Assembly: GCA_900546835.1 (NCBI GenBank) | Contig: UREH01000114.1 | Coordinates: 1-7,420 of the forward strand | Length of the DNA stretch: 7,420 bases | From: an uncultured Porphyromonadaceae bacterium | GTDB taxonomy: Bacteria; Bacteroidota; Bacteroidia; Bacteroidales; Muribaculaceae | Direction of reading: 5' to 3' | Shown here: positions 1 through 5,490 of the stretch, one piece after another | How positions within the stretch are numbered: position 1 is the first letter of the stretch | How the letters are laid out: every line of letters begins with the position of its first letter | Position numbers and translations under genes: made by a program | Notes under the pieces: model-generated | The model's database searches: none | The model's input: the letters and a program-made list of their open reading frames with translations, nothing else | What the model was told of the DNA's origin: nothing

Positions 1-645
1 CAGCCGCGCCCCGAAGGGCTCGCCCAGGCGTTCATCATCGGCCGCGACTTCATAGGCGACGACGACGTTTGCCTGGTGCTCGGCGACAACATTTTCTACG
101 GCCAGGGATTCTCGGGAATGCTGCGCGACGCCACAGCCATCGCATCTGAAAGACGTGAGGCAACCGTATTCGCCTATCCGGTGAAAGACCCGCAGCGCTA
201 CGGGGTGGTATCGATCGGTCCCGACGGACGCGCCACCAAAATCGAGGAGAAGCCCCAGAATCCCGAGAGCGACAACGCCGTGGTCGGACTTTACTTCTAC
301 CCCAACGATGTGGTCGACATCGGCGCCGACGTGCGTCCCTCAGCCCGCGGCGAGCTGGAAATAACGTCGGTCAACAACGCCTATCTTGACCAGCACCGTC
401 TCAATGTGAAGCGCTTCGGCCGCGGATTCGCCTGGCTCGACACCGGCACAATCGACTCGCTAATGGAGGCGGCCAACTTTATCCAGGCAATCGAAAACCG
501 CCAGGGCTTCAAGGTGGCCGTGCTCGAAGAAATAGCTTTCCGCATGGGCTGGATTGACGCCACACGCCTGCTCGCCCTCGGCAAAGAGATGGCCAACAAC
601 GACTACGGCCAATACCTGATAAATCTCGCCAAAAACGGGATCTGA
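1..645 (+). CDS. rfbA: Glucose-1-phosphate thymidylyltransferase (RmlA/RfbA), 5' part missing
   Basis: This enzyme joins glucose-1-phosphate and dTTP to give dTDP-glucose plus pyrophosphate, the first step of dTDP-deoxysugar synthesis in the cytoplasm. The open frame runs in from the window edge, and 214 residues are visible. Family members have about 290-295, so roughly 80 N-terminal residues with the nucleotide-binding GGxGTRL-type loop lie outside. Visible family motifs are the substrate segment PEGLAQAF (fragment residues 4-11), LGDN with the metal-binding Asp (27-30), QRYGVV, IEEKP, VVGLYFY, RGELEITSVNNAYL and RGFAWLDTGT. The frame ends at TGA 643-645. An in-frame GTG at 76 lies inside the conserved core and is not the start. 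The next gene follows after 66 bases on the same strand and uses the same sugar-nucleotide pathway. The family assignment is firm. Whether the product feeds rhamnose or only the amino sugar cannot be seen here. Confidence 0.95.
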   Translation, partial: QPRPEGLAQAFIIGRDFIGDDDVCLVLGDNIFYGQGFSGMLRDATAIASERREATVFAYPVKDPQRYGVVSIGPDGRATKIEEKPQNPESDNAVVGLYFYPNDVVDIGADVRPSARGELEITSVNNAYLDQHRLNVKRFGRGFAWLDTGTIDSLMEAANFIQAIENRQGFKVAVLEEIAFRMGWIDATRLLALGKEMANNDYGQYLINLAKNGI

Positions 646-663
646 ATATCCTGCCGGCATCAG

Positions 664-693
664 CCGGAAATACGCATCCGGATTCGATTTTTT
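664..693 (+). terminator. Weak possible terminator hairpin after rfbA
   Basis: CCGGA (664-668) can pair with TCCGG (677-681) across an 8-base loop, and a run of six T follows at 688-693. The stem is only 5 bp and a 6-base spacer separates it from the T run. At best this gives partial termination between rfbA and the ketoisomerase gene. It may be chance, and read-through is expected because the pathway continues downstream. Confidence 0.2.
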
Positions 694-711
694 ATAACAC
701 AACAGAAAACA

Positions 712-1140
712 ATGGAAAAGATGCCTTCACGGCCCTGCCTGATCAACCTCCCGCGCATTGCCGACCCGCGCGGCAGCCTCTCGGTGGTGCAGGGTGGGGA
801 AGTGATTCCGTTCGAAATCAAGCGCGCGTACTGGATTTACGACGTACCCGCCGGAGGCGAACGCGGTGGGCACGCCCACCGCGCCATGAGCCAGCTGCTC
901 GTGGCCGTGGGAGGCAGTTTCAACGTAAACCTCTCCGACGGCCATAGCTGGCATACCTATACGCTCAACCGCCCCTTCACAGGGCTGCTCATACCGCCAG
1001 GCATATGGCGTACGCTTGACAATTTCTCGTCGGGCGCCGTTTGCCTCTCGATTGTCTCGACTCCCTACGACACAGCCGACTATATCTACGATTACGACGA
1101 ATTCCAGCGCCTCACGGCCAACACCGGGCCAAGGCTCTGA
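712..1140 (+). CDS. dTDP-4-keto-6-deoxyglucose 3,4-ketoisomerase, FdtA/QdtA type (cupin)
   Basis: This is a small cupin enzyme of the WxcM/FdtA/QdtA family. It moves the keto group of dTDP-4-keto-6-deoxy-D-glucose from C4 to C3, making the substrate for a 3-aminotransferase. Its 142 residues match the usual 135-145. Family signatures in order are DPRGSL (18-23), PFEIKRAYWIYDVP (33-46), GGHAH (52-56) with the paired histidines H54 and H56 expected in the active site, QLLVAVGGS (61-69), PPGIWR (95-100) and the C-terminal YDTADYIYDYDEF (119-131). The start at 712 is the first ATG. A second ATG at 721 would remove three residues and cannot be excluded. The aminotransferase gene begins 22 bases after the stop, so the two are very likely co-transcribed. 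FdtA members give the galacto (Fuc3N) product and QdtA members the gluco (Qui3N) product. The two positions I recall as deciding this disagree here, so I give no symbol. Confidence 0.9.
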   Translation: MEKMPSRPCLINLPRIADPRGSLSVVQGGEVIPFEIKRAYWIYDVPAGGERGGHAHRAMSQLLVAVGGSFNVNLSDGHSWHTYTLNRPFTGLLIPPGIWRTLDNFSSGAVCLSIVSTPYDTADYIYDYDEFQRLTANTGPRL

Positions 1141-1162
1141 CCCACATTCCCATCCACTGCCA

Positions 1163-2347
1163 ATGAATCCCGGAACACGTTACCCGTTTCTCGATCTTGC
1201 CACCGTCAACGCGCCGTATGCCGACGAAATCGCGGCGCGACTGGCCGATGTTGTGGCCCGCGGCCGCTATGTGGGCGGCCCGGAAGTGGATGAATTCGAG
1301 GCGCGGCTGCGCCACGTCTCCGGAGCGGACTTTGCCATAGGCGTAAGCAACGGCCTGGACGCCCTGCGCCTGATTCTTCTGGGCTATATCAGGCTTGGCC
1401 GTCTGCGGCCGGCCGACGAGGTGATAGTTCCGGCCAACACATATATCGCCTCGGTTCTTGCCATAACCCACGCAGGCCTTGTTCCCATGCTCGCCGAACC
1501 CGATACACTGACCTCCAACCTCGACACGTTGCAGCTGGAAGAACTGATCGGACCACGCACGCGCGCCATAATGCCCGTGCATCTCTACGGACGCGTATGT
1601 TTCGACGATGCGCTCATGAGCGCGGCCCGACGCCACAATCTGCTCGTAATCGAGGACAACGCCCAGGCCATCGGGGCCGTCTCGGTCAATGATGGCCTGA
1701 ACGGCACGCGAACCACCGGCTCCCTCGGCCACGCCGCCGCCTTCAGCTTCTATCCTACCAAAAACATCGGCGGCATGGGCGACGCCGGCGCCATAACCAC
1801 CTCCGACGCTGAACTGGCCGCTACAGTACGTGCGCTCGCCAACTACGGCGCCGACCGGCGTTACCACAATATCCACGCAGGCTTCAACTGTCGCCTCGAT
1901 ACCATGCAGGCGGCGGTGCTCAACGTGAAGCTTCCACACACAGCCGAGGAAAACGCCATGCGACGCTCCATCGCCCGCATCTATTGCGAAGAAATCCGCC
2001 ATCCCGATATCCACCTGCCGCTGATGGCCGACGATTGCGTGTTCCACCAGTTCGTAATCCACACCGACCGACGCGACGAGCTTACGGCCTATCTCACCTC
2101 CAACGGCATAGGGTGGGACATGCACTACGCCACGCCACCCCATCTCCAGCCATGTTACCGCGCCGAACGCTCCTGCGCGGATAATGCCGGATTTATCCGG
2201 ACTCCGTCTGGCCCTCTGCGTCTTCCCAAAGGCGGACTTCCCATAACCGAGCACCTTGCAGACACTCTTCTAAGCCTTCCGATCTCCCGCTGCACCACAC
2301 AAAAAGATGCCCGCGAAATCGCAGACATCATCAACAACTGGACCTGA
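1163..2347 (+). CDS. DegT/DnrJ/EryC1/StrS sugar aminotransferase, probably dTDP-3-keto-6-deoxyhexose 3-aminotransferase (FdtB/QdtB type)
   Basis: This is a PLP-dependent fold-type I transaminase of nucleotide-activated keto sugars, 394 residues from this start. Landmarks are YPFLDL at the N-terminus, GRYVGGPEVDEFE, the phosphate-binding SNGLDALRL, PANTYIAS, HLYG, EDNAQA with D165 expected against the pyridine nitrogen, and FSFYPTKNIGGMGDAG, where K200 should form the Schiff base. GFNCRLDTMQAA and the C-terminal LSLPIS follow. The frame is open further upstream, with an ATG at 1016, but that start would overlap the ketoisomerase by 125 bases and add 49 residues without family features. The ATG at 1163, 22 bases after the ketoisomerase stop, gives the normal N-terminus. 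Next to a 3,4-ketoisomerase the likely reaction is glutamate-dependent amination at C3 to a dTDP-3-amino-3,6-dideoxyhexose. The family call is firm; the sugar is inferred. This is the last cassette gene before a convergent neighbour. Confidence 0.92.
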   Translation: MNPGTRYPFLDLATVNAPYADEIAARLADVVARGRYVGGPEVDEFEARLRHVSGADFAIGVSNGLDALRLILLGYIRLGRLRPADEVIVPANTYIASVLAITHAGLVPMLAEPDTLTSNLDTLQLEELIGPRTRAIMPVHLYGRVCFDDALMSAARRHNLLVIEDNAQAIGAVSVNDGLNGTRTTGSLGHAAAFSFYPTKNIGGMGDAGAITTSDAELAATVRALANYGADRRYHNIHAGFNCRLDTMQAAVLNVKLPHTAEENAMRRSIARIYCEEIRHPDIHLPLMADDCVFHQFVIHTDRRDELTAYLTSNGIGWDMHYATPPHLQPCYRAERSCADNAGFIRTPSGPLRLPKGGLPITEHLADTLLSLPISRCTTQKDAREIADIINNWT

Positions 2348-2399
2348 AAAAGCCTCAGGAGCCCCACGACCGTAAAGCCCCAAAGCATTGGCTTGTACT

Positions 2400-3038
2400 T
2401 CAGAGCACGCGGCGTGCGCCAAGATAGCGCGAGGCGTAGTACGCACCCGAAAGTCGGTCGATACGAATGCCACCGCCTACGGCAGCGTGGATGAAGGTAA
2501 TTTCACCCGTGGCGGGATCATTGTCGATGGCAATAGCAACATGCCCCACGCGGCTGCTGCGCGAATTGCGGCCCTTGAAGAAAAGAAGGTCGCCGGCACT
2601 CACTTCGTCGCGGGCGATTTTTGAACCCTGACCATACTGTACGGCCGACGAGGGGGAAAGCTCGACTCCGAACTGGCCGAAAACGTAGCTTGTGAATCCC
2701 GAGCAATCGAACCCCTTGGGCGATTTGCCGCCGCGCACATAGCGTGTACCCATGAATTTGCGGGCGAATCCGAGCATATCGGATACCATCTGCGGGTCGG
2801 CCTCACCGGCCGAAAGGATTCCGTCGTCAAGCAGCTCCATGCCGGCGGCAGGAACAATCTCGAAGGGATTGGTATGGGAAATCGAGGCATAATGCATCTC
2901 GGCCTCGTCGGCAGCCTGACGGGCGCTTACGGCGCGCGATGCGTGGTGTGTGTGTTGCTTCTGCGCAGTGCGCTCGGCGCCTGCCGGAAAGGCAACCGCG
3001 AGGGCAAGTAGAGCTGAAGCTATGATATTTCGAATCAT
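2400..3038 (-). CDS. Exported NlpC/P60 (C40) cysteine peptidase
   Basis: This is a predicted cell-wall hydrolase of the NlpC/P60 family. Such enzymes usually cut gamma-D-glutamyl-diamino acid bonds in peptidoglycan stem peptides. From the ATG at 3038 the protein has 212 residues. A signal peptide occupies about residues 1-21 (IRN, then a hydrophobic stretch, ending FPAGA), so it is exported to the periplasm. It has no lipobox Cys. Residues about 22-85 form a polar linker without a recognisable SH3 domain. The catalytic domain covers about 86-212: MGTRYVRGG, GFDCSGF with the nucleophile C112, AGDLLFF, VGHVAI with H166, and H184 as the likely third residue. The frame is open to an ATG at 3071, but that start places MCLPAPSSLTF before the signal peptide, so 3038 is preferred. 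The gene converges on the aminotransferase, with stops 52 bases apart. A promoter-like box lies about 90 bases upstream. The biological substrate is inferred from the family. Confidence 0.92.
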   Translation of the reverse strand: MIRNIIASALLALAVAFPAGAERTAQKQHTHHASRAVSARQAADEAEMHYASISHTNPFEIVPAAGMELLDDGILSAGEADPQMVSDMLGFARKFMGTRYVRGGKSPKGFDCSGFTSYVFGQFGVELSPSSAVQYGQGSKIARDEVSAGDLLFFKGRNSRSSRVGHVAIAIDNDPATGEITFIHAAVGGGIRIDRLSGAYYASRYLGARRVL

Positions 3039-3088
3039 AAAGGTCAAAGAGGAGGGCGCCGGTAGGCACATACGAAAAAGTAATCGCC

Positions 3089-3121
3089 CGGACCGATGCC
3101 GTGTAACGGCATTCCTGTCCG
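3089..3121 (-). promoter_or_regulatory. Stem-loop at the start of the NlpC/P60 gene leader
   Basis: ATGCCG (3096-3101) pairs perfectly with CGGCAT (3107-3112) over a 5-base loop. An outer helix pairs CGGAC (3089-3093) with GTCCG (3117-3121), with a 2/4 internal loop between the helices. Read on the minus strand the structure begins at or within a few bases of the transcription start implied by the -7 box at 3130-3137. It is therefore likely the 5' end of the peptidase mRNA. No T run follows, so it is not an intrinsic terminator. A role in mRNA protection or control is inference. Confidence 0.45.
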
Positions 3122-3129
3122 AACGATTG

Positions 3130-3160
3130 CAAAGTTAGCAAATTCAGCCCTTAAACGAAA
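3130..3160 (-). promoter_or_regulatory. Bacteroidetes-type promoter of the NlpC/P60 gene
   Basis: On the minus strand TAACTTTG (3130-3137) matches the -7 consensus TAnnTTTG fully. Nineteen bases upstream lies TTTC (3157-3160), three of four bases of the -33 TTTG box. Transcription would start near 3122-3126, leaving a leader of about 85 bases before the ATG at 3038. The upstream barrel gene on the same strand shows no terminator before this site, so some read-through is possible. Confidence 0.6.
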
Positions 3161-3223
3161 ATATAGCCGGGGTAAATATGCCGATTTTATGTTAATTTAA
3201 GTTATCCGCAAATATCAGTGCGC

Positions 3224-3862
3224 TTAGAAGAGCCACGCGGCGGTTACATTCCAGAAGCGGTTTTTTGCGTCGACACCAATCGGCCCGTAAAGCGAAGAGT
3301 CGCCCGATGCGGAGTTGCTGAGGCCGAGGCCGTAGGCAGCGCCAATCTCAAGCTTGTTGATTATTGTGAGGCCGAAACCGAAAGTCCATGCGAAATCAAA
3401 CTTGCGGTTATCCCAGGCGTTTTTCACATTTTGGCTTGATACGAGGAAAGAAAAGTCGGGGCCGGTAGCCACATAAGGCGTTACAAATTTGCCTACCAAG
3501 GGAAGACCCAGATTCCAGCGAAGGTTCACGGGAATTTCGATATAACTACGGCTCACGGTCACGTCGTTGTGGCCGGCCTCCTTAAGGTCGTATTCTGCTA
3601 TGGCGCGGGCCGAGCGACGCGTGAACATAAGCGAAGCGTCGACGCCAAAGCCCAGCGGGGTGGAGAACTTCATCATACCGCCAAGCGTATAGCCCGAACG
3701 GTTGTCGGCGGCAAATGCGCTTTCGTTGAATTTGAGTGAATTGATGGTCACGCCACCCTTCAGACCGAAGGTAACCGGAGTAGCCCCTTTCGCCGCCGGT
3801 GCAGACGCAAAGGCCGAGATGGCCACAAGAGCCACAGCAAAGCATTTCAAGAATTTTTTCAT
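3224..3862 (-). CDS. Small outer membrane beta-barrel protein (porin-family OMP_b-brl type)
   Basis: The protein is predicted to have 212 residues. It has a signal peptide (MKKFLKCFAVALVAISAFAS, then APAAKGA) and about 185 mature residues made of alternating hydrophobic/polar strands. It ends in NVTAAWLF, and a terminal aromatic residue is typical of BAM-folded barrels. Glycine-rich strands such as TFGLKGGVTINSLKF (31-45), GYTLGGMMKFSTPLGFGVDASLMF (57-80), SYIEIPVNLRW (106-116), VTPYVATGPDFSFL (127-140) and KLEIGAAYGLGLS (170-182) resemble the PorT/OMP beta-brl families common in Bacteroidetes. About eight strands would fit the length. The Cys at residue 7 is inside the signal and is not a lipobox. 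In-frame ATGs at 3874 and 3916 lie upstream. 3862 gives the cleanest signal peptide, 3874 is a fair alternative, and 3916 overlaps the -7 box. The specific function is unknown. Confidence 0.85.
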   Translation of the reverse strand: MKKFLKCFAVALVAISAFASAPAAKGATPVTFGLKGGVTINSLKFNESAFAADNRSGYTLGGMMKFSTPLGFGVDASLMFTRRSARAIAEYDLKEAGHNDVTVSRSYIEIPVNLRWNLGLPLVGKFVTPYVATGPDFSFLVSSQNVKNAWDNRKFDFAWTFGFGLTIINKLEIGAAYGLGLSNSASGDSSLYGPIGVDAKNRFWNVTAAWLF

Positions 3863-3913
3863 AGACTGTATCATTGTATTCGGATAAGTTGCAACCACCG
3901 GAGGGGTGCGATG

Positions 3914-3946
3914 CAAAATTAGGAAAATATGCCGAGAAATCGCAGA
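3914..3946 (-). promoter_or_regulatory. Bacteroidetes-type promoter of the beta-barrel gene
   Basis: On the minus strand TAATTTTG (3914-3921) fits TAnnTTTG exactly. A TCTG at 3943-3946, 21 bases upstream, is a partial -33 match. The implied start is near 3907, giving a leader of about 45 bases to the ATG at 3862. This start also lies inside the longer ORF that begins at 3916, which is a further reason to reject that start codon. Confidence 0.5.
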
Positions 3947-3953
3947 AAAGAGC

Positions 3954-3961
3954 TAACTTTG
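3954..3961 (+). promoter_or_regulatory. -7 promoter box of the DUF59-lpxH operon
   Basis: TAACTTTG is a full match to the Bacteroidetes -7 box. The implied start near 3967 leaves about 22 bases before the ATG at 3990. No convincing TTTG is seen 19-22 bases upstream. The divergent -7 box of the barrel gene is only 32 bases away, so the two upstream elements share the same DNA. Confidence 0.5.
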
Positions 3962-3989
3962 CGTAAATACGACAAAACTACCGGCATTT

Positions 3990-4310
3990 ATGGACGCAGA
4001 AAAACATTTGGAACTCGAAGAAAAAGTGGTGGAGATGCTCAAGACGGTGTTCGACCCGGAGATACCGGTCGACATCTATAGTCTCGGCCTTGTTTACCGC
4101 ATTGATCTCAGCGACGACGGCAACCTTACCGTCGACATGACCATGACGGCTCCCTCCTGCCCCATGGCCGACTTTATCCTTGAGGATACTCGCCAGAAAC
4201 TGGAGTCGATAGAAGGGATCGGAACCGTAACCATCAACCTCGTTTTCGAGCCCGAATGGAACAAGGACATGATGAGCGAGGAGGCCAAACTCGAACTCGG
4301 GATGCTCTGA
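3990..4310 (+). CDS. DUF59/MIP18-family Fe-S cluster assembly protein (SufT/PaaD-like)
   Basis: This is a single-domain DUF59 protein of 106 residues, the usual size. The family works in maturation of iron-sulfur proteins in the cytoplasm, in the SUF system and as the MIP18/PaaD class. Visible signatures are the acidic N-terminal helix (about 2-20), FDPEIPVDIYSLGLVY (21-36), and TMTAPSCPMAD (51-61) with the conserved Cys C57, then GTVTINLVFEPEW. The C-terminal SEEAKLELGML tail is what I recall from Bacteroidetes homologues. The start is the only ATG near the promoter box. lpxH starts 27 bases after the stop on the same strand, so the two are probably co-transcribed. No other suf gene is in view. 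The ferredoxin and oxidoreductase 1.2 kb downstream are Fe-S clients in principle, but no direct link is shown. Confidence 0.9.
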   Translation: MDAEKHLELEEKVVEMLKTVFDPEIPVDIYSLGLVYRIDLSDDGNLTVDMTMTAPSCPMADFILEDTRQKLESIEGIGTVTINLVFEPEWNKDMMSEEAKLELGML

Positions 4311-4337
4311 ACCGACCCCGACACCAAGCCACAGCCC

Positions 4338-5087
4338 ATGGGAAAGACCTATTTCATATCCGACCTCCATCTGGGAGCCGGCTACATATCCGACGGCAGG
4401 GCCCACCAGCAGCGTGTGGTGCGCTTCCTCGAGAGCATCGCCGCCGACGCCGACGAGCTGATAATGCTCGGCGACGTGCTCGACTACTGGTATGAATACC
4501 GCACGGTGGTTCCGCGCGGATTCACGCGATTTTTCGGAGCGCTGGCCCGTCTGGCCGACCGGGGGGTGAAAATAACATGGTTCATCGGCAACCACGACAT
4601 ATGGCTTTTCGACTACCTGCGCGACGAAATCGGCATGCGCGTTGTCGACGGCAGCGAAGTGCGCGAAATCTACGGCCGTAAATTCTATATGACCCACGGC
4701 GATGGCGTAGGACGTCTGCCGGCATCGTTCCGCATGATGCGTTCTATATTCCGCAACCGCCTCTGCCAGAAGCTCTATGCGGCCATCCATCCGCGGTGGA
4801 CAATTCCATTCGCACATGCATGGAGCACCCATTCACGCAACTATGAGGCATATGAGGCTGCAGAGGGAGTCGACAGTTCCGACCCTCTTGTGGATTTCTG
4901 CCGCGAATATCTGCGCGACGTCGATTCGACGGTCGACTATTTCGTGTTCGGACACCGCCATGTGCTGGCCGACTTCCCTCTCAATCCCCAGGGATGCCGC
5001 ATGGTTATTCTCGGCGACTGGATACGACATTTCTCCTACGGCGTGTTCGACGGGCAATCGTTCGCACTTAGAATTTTTAGCGATTAA
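4338..5087 (+). CDS. lpxH: UDP-2,3-diacylglucosamine diphosphatase (LpxH)
   Basis: This is a metallophosphoesterase that cleaves UDP-2,3-diacylglucosamine to lipid X (2,3-diacylglucosamine 1-phosphate) and UMP. It is the fourth step of lipid A synthesis, at the cytoplasmic face of the inner membrane. The protein has 249 residues; LpxH is commonly about 240-255. The calcineurin-like metal-binding motifs appear in order: SDLHLG (D9, H11), LGDVLDYW (D46, D49), GNHD (N85, H86, D87), THGDG (H120, D122) and FGHRH (H206, H208). The region 124-170, rich in Arg, Phe and Trp, corresponds to the lid that binds the acyl substrate in this family. The W51 region and the length favour LpxH over generic phosphoesterases. 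The start ATG lies 27 bases after the DUF59 stop, with no promoter between them. It presumably depends on the promoter at 3954. No clear intrinsic terminator follows the TAA. Confidence 0.9.
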   Translation: MGKTYFISDLHLGAGYISDGRAHQQRVVRFLESIAADADELIMLGDVLDYWYEYRTVVPRGFTRFFGALARLADRGVKITWFIGNHDIWLFDYLRDEIGMRVVDGSEVREIYGRKFYMTHGDGVGRLPASFRMMRSIFRNRLCQKLYAAIHPRWTIPFAHAWSTHSRNYEAYEAAEGVDSSDPLVDFCREYLRDVDSTVDYFVFGHRHVLADFPLNPQGCRMVILGDWIRHFSYGVFDGQSFALRIFSD

Positions 5088-5254
5088 ATGCCTTTTTGCT
5101 GAATAAATTATTTTTCACGGATACGCGCACCAAGCAAACCGCATAAAGACTTTCGCGGCCGAATCTTTCTATTTATCAAGAAATTAAATCCGGCATAATA
5201 TAGAGCGAACAAAAACATGGCTAAAAAAGTATGCCGTAAAACATATTAAAAAAT
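5088..5254. other. AT-rich gap after lpxH, no gene seen
   Basis: This is the first part of the 477-base gap between lpxH and the ferredoxin gene. It becomes sharply AT-rich after the lpxH stop. I see no long reading frame, tRNA or strong hairpin. CGGCATA (5191-5197) and TATGCCG (5230-5236) form a 7-bp inverted repeat 32 bases apart, of unknown meaning. A ten-codon frame at 5217-5249 lies across the right arm and is not called. The rest of the gap is described in the entries for the small RNA, terminator, palindrome and promoter. Confidence 0.6.
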
Positions 5255-5285
5255 TTTGTTACTAAGATAAAAAGGGTGAACTTTG
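5255..5285 (+). promoter_or_regulatory. Bacteroidetes-type promoter of a candidate small RNA
   Basis: A full -33 TTTG (5255-5258) is followed after exactly 19 bases by GAACTTTG (5278-5285), seven of eight bases of the -7 consensus TAnnTTTG. This is the best -33/-7 pair in the window. Start of transcription is expected near 5289-5293. No start codon follows before the terminator hairpin at 5341. Confidence 0.55.
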
Positions 5286-5289
5286 CGTC

Positions 5290-5378
5290 ACAAACCTAAA
5301 ACAATCTTTTTTACCTTAGAAATTGTACCTATTGGAAACCAATAAAGGGGCGCTTAGTGATAAGCGCCCCTTTATTTT
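5290..5378 (+). ncRNA. Candidate small RNA with its own promoter and terminator
   Basis: The stretch between the promoter at 5255-5285 and the terminator ending near 5378 would give a transcript of about 88 bases. It has no ATG or GTG start in any forward frame, so it appears non-coding. Possible inner structures are ACAAT (5301-5305) with ATTGT (5322-5326), and TATTGG (5330-5335) with CCAATA (5339-5344). The second shares AATA with the terminator stem. The ferredoxin operon downstream has its own promoter after the terminator, so this is unlikely to be only an attenuator leader. I do not recognise it as a known RNA family. 6S RNA and tmRNA are longer, and tRNA is excluded by the lack of a cloverleaf and CCA end. 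Confidence 0.5.
5341..5378 (+). terminator. Strong intrinsic terminator, perfect 16-bp stem
   Basis: The left arm 5341-5356 and right arm 5361-5376 are perfect reverse complements, with a GC-rich core GGGGCGC/GCGCCCC. The GTGA loop at 5357-5360 fits the stable GNRA class. The right arm runs into TTTATTTT (5371-5378), which supplies the U-rich tail. The left side begins AATAAA, so the reverse strand also has a short U-rich tail and some bidirectional action is possible. It ends the candidate small RNA and would also stop read-through from lpxH. Confidence 0.88.
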
Positions 5379-5380
5379 CA

Positions 5381-5400
5381 TACATCCCATCCGGGATGGT
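5381..5400. repeat. Short palindrome, possibly REP-like
   Basis: CATCCC (5383-5388) pairs with GGGATG (5393-5398) over the loop ATCC. An alternative register pairs CCATCC with GGATGG. It lies two bases after the terminator tail and begins a more GC-rich patch (about 5383-5425) in an otherwise AT-rich gap. It lacks a T tail. The form resembles the extragenic palindromes linked to REP-associated transposases, but only one copy is visible here. Confidence 0.3.
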
Positions 5401-5455
5401 GTGCGGAGCGCGGCGTCGGAGCAAGTCTAAATTAATGTGAAAATGGGGCGCATAG

Positions 5456-5486
5456 GTTGAATTTGTGAAAATTAATGCTAAATTTG
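5456..5486 (+). promoter_or_regulatory. Bacteroidetes-type promoter of the ferredoxin/oxidoreductase operon
   Basis: TAAATTTG (5479-5486) is a full -7 match. GTTG at 5456-5459, 19 bases upstream, gives three of four -33 bases. Start of transcription near 5490-5494 leaves a leader of about 73 bases before the ATG at 5565. It stands after the strong terminator at 5341-5378, so the operon should be transcribed independently of lpxH and the small RNA. Confidence 0.62.
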
Positions 5487-5490
5487 TGGC

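Noticed and set aside
1016..1162. Upstream extension of the aminotransferase to an ATG at 1016
   Set aside because: It would overlap the ketoisomerase by 125 bases, and the 49 extra residues are low-complexity Ser/Thr/Pro-rich text. The ATG at 1163 starts the normal family N-terminus.
1112..2254. Long open frame of 380 codons antisense to the aminotransferase
   Set aside because: The sense strand encodes a clear PLP enzyme. The antisense product is Gly/Val/His-rich without motifs, as expected from GC-rich codon bias.
2375..2394. Hairpin AAGCC...GGCTT between the convergent aminotransferase and peptidase genes as a shared terminator
   Set aside because: The stem is about 7 bp with a 2-base bulge, and no T run follows on either strand. 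The evidence is too weak to call.
3039..3071. Longer start of the NlpC/P60 gene at 3071
   Set aside because: It would put 11 residues, including Cys and Pro, in front of a well-formed signal peptide that starts at 3038.
3978..4832. Open frame of 284 codons antisense to the DUF59 and lpxH genes
   Set aside because: It spans two clearly recognised sense genes and their junction, with biased His/Val/Glu composition and no motif.
5217..5249. Ten-codon frame MAKKVCRKTY as a leader peptide
   Set aside because: It lies upstream of the mapped promoter motif, has no promoter or ribosome site of its own, and no run of one amino acid that would suggest attenuation. Short frames like this occur by chance.
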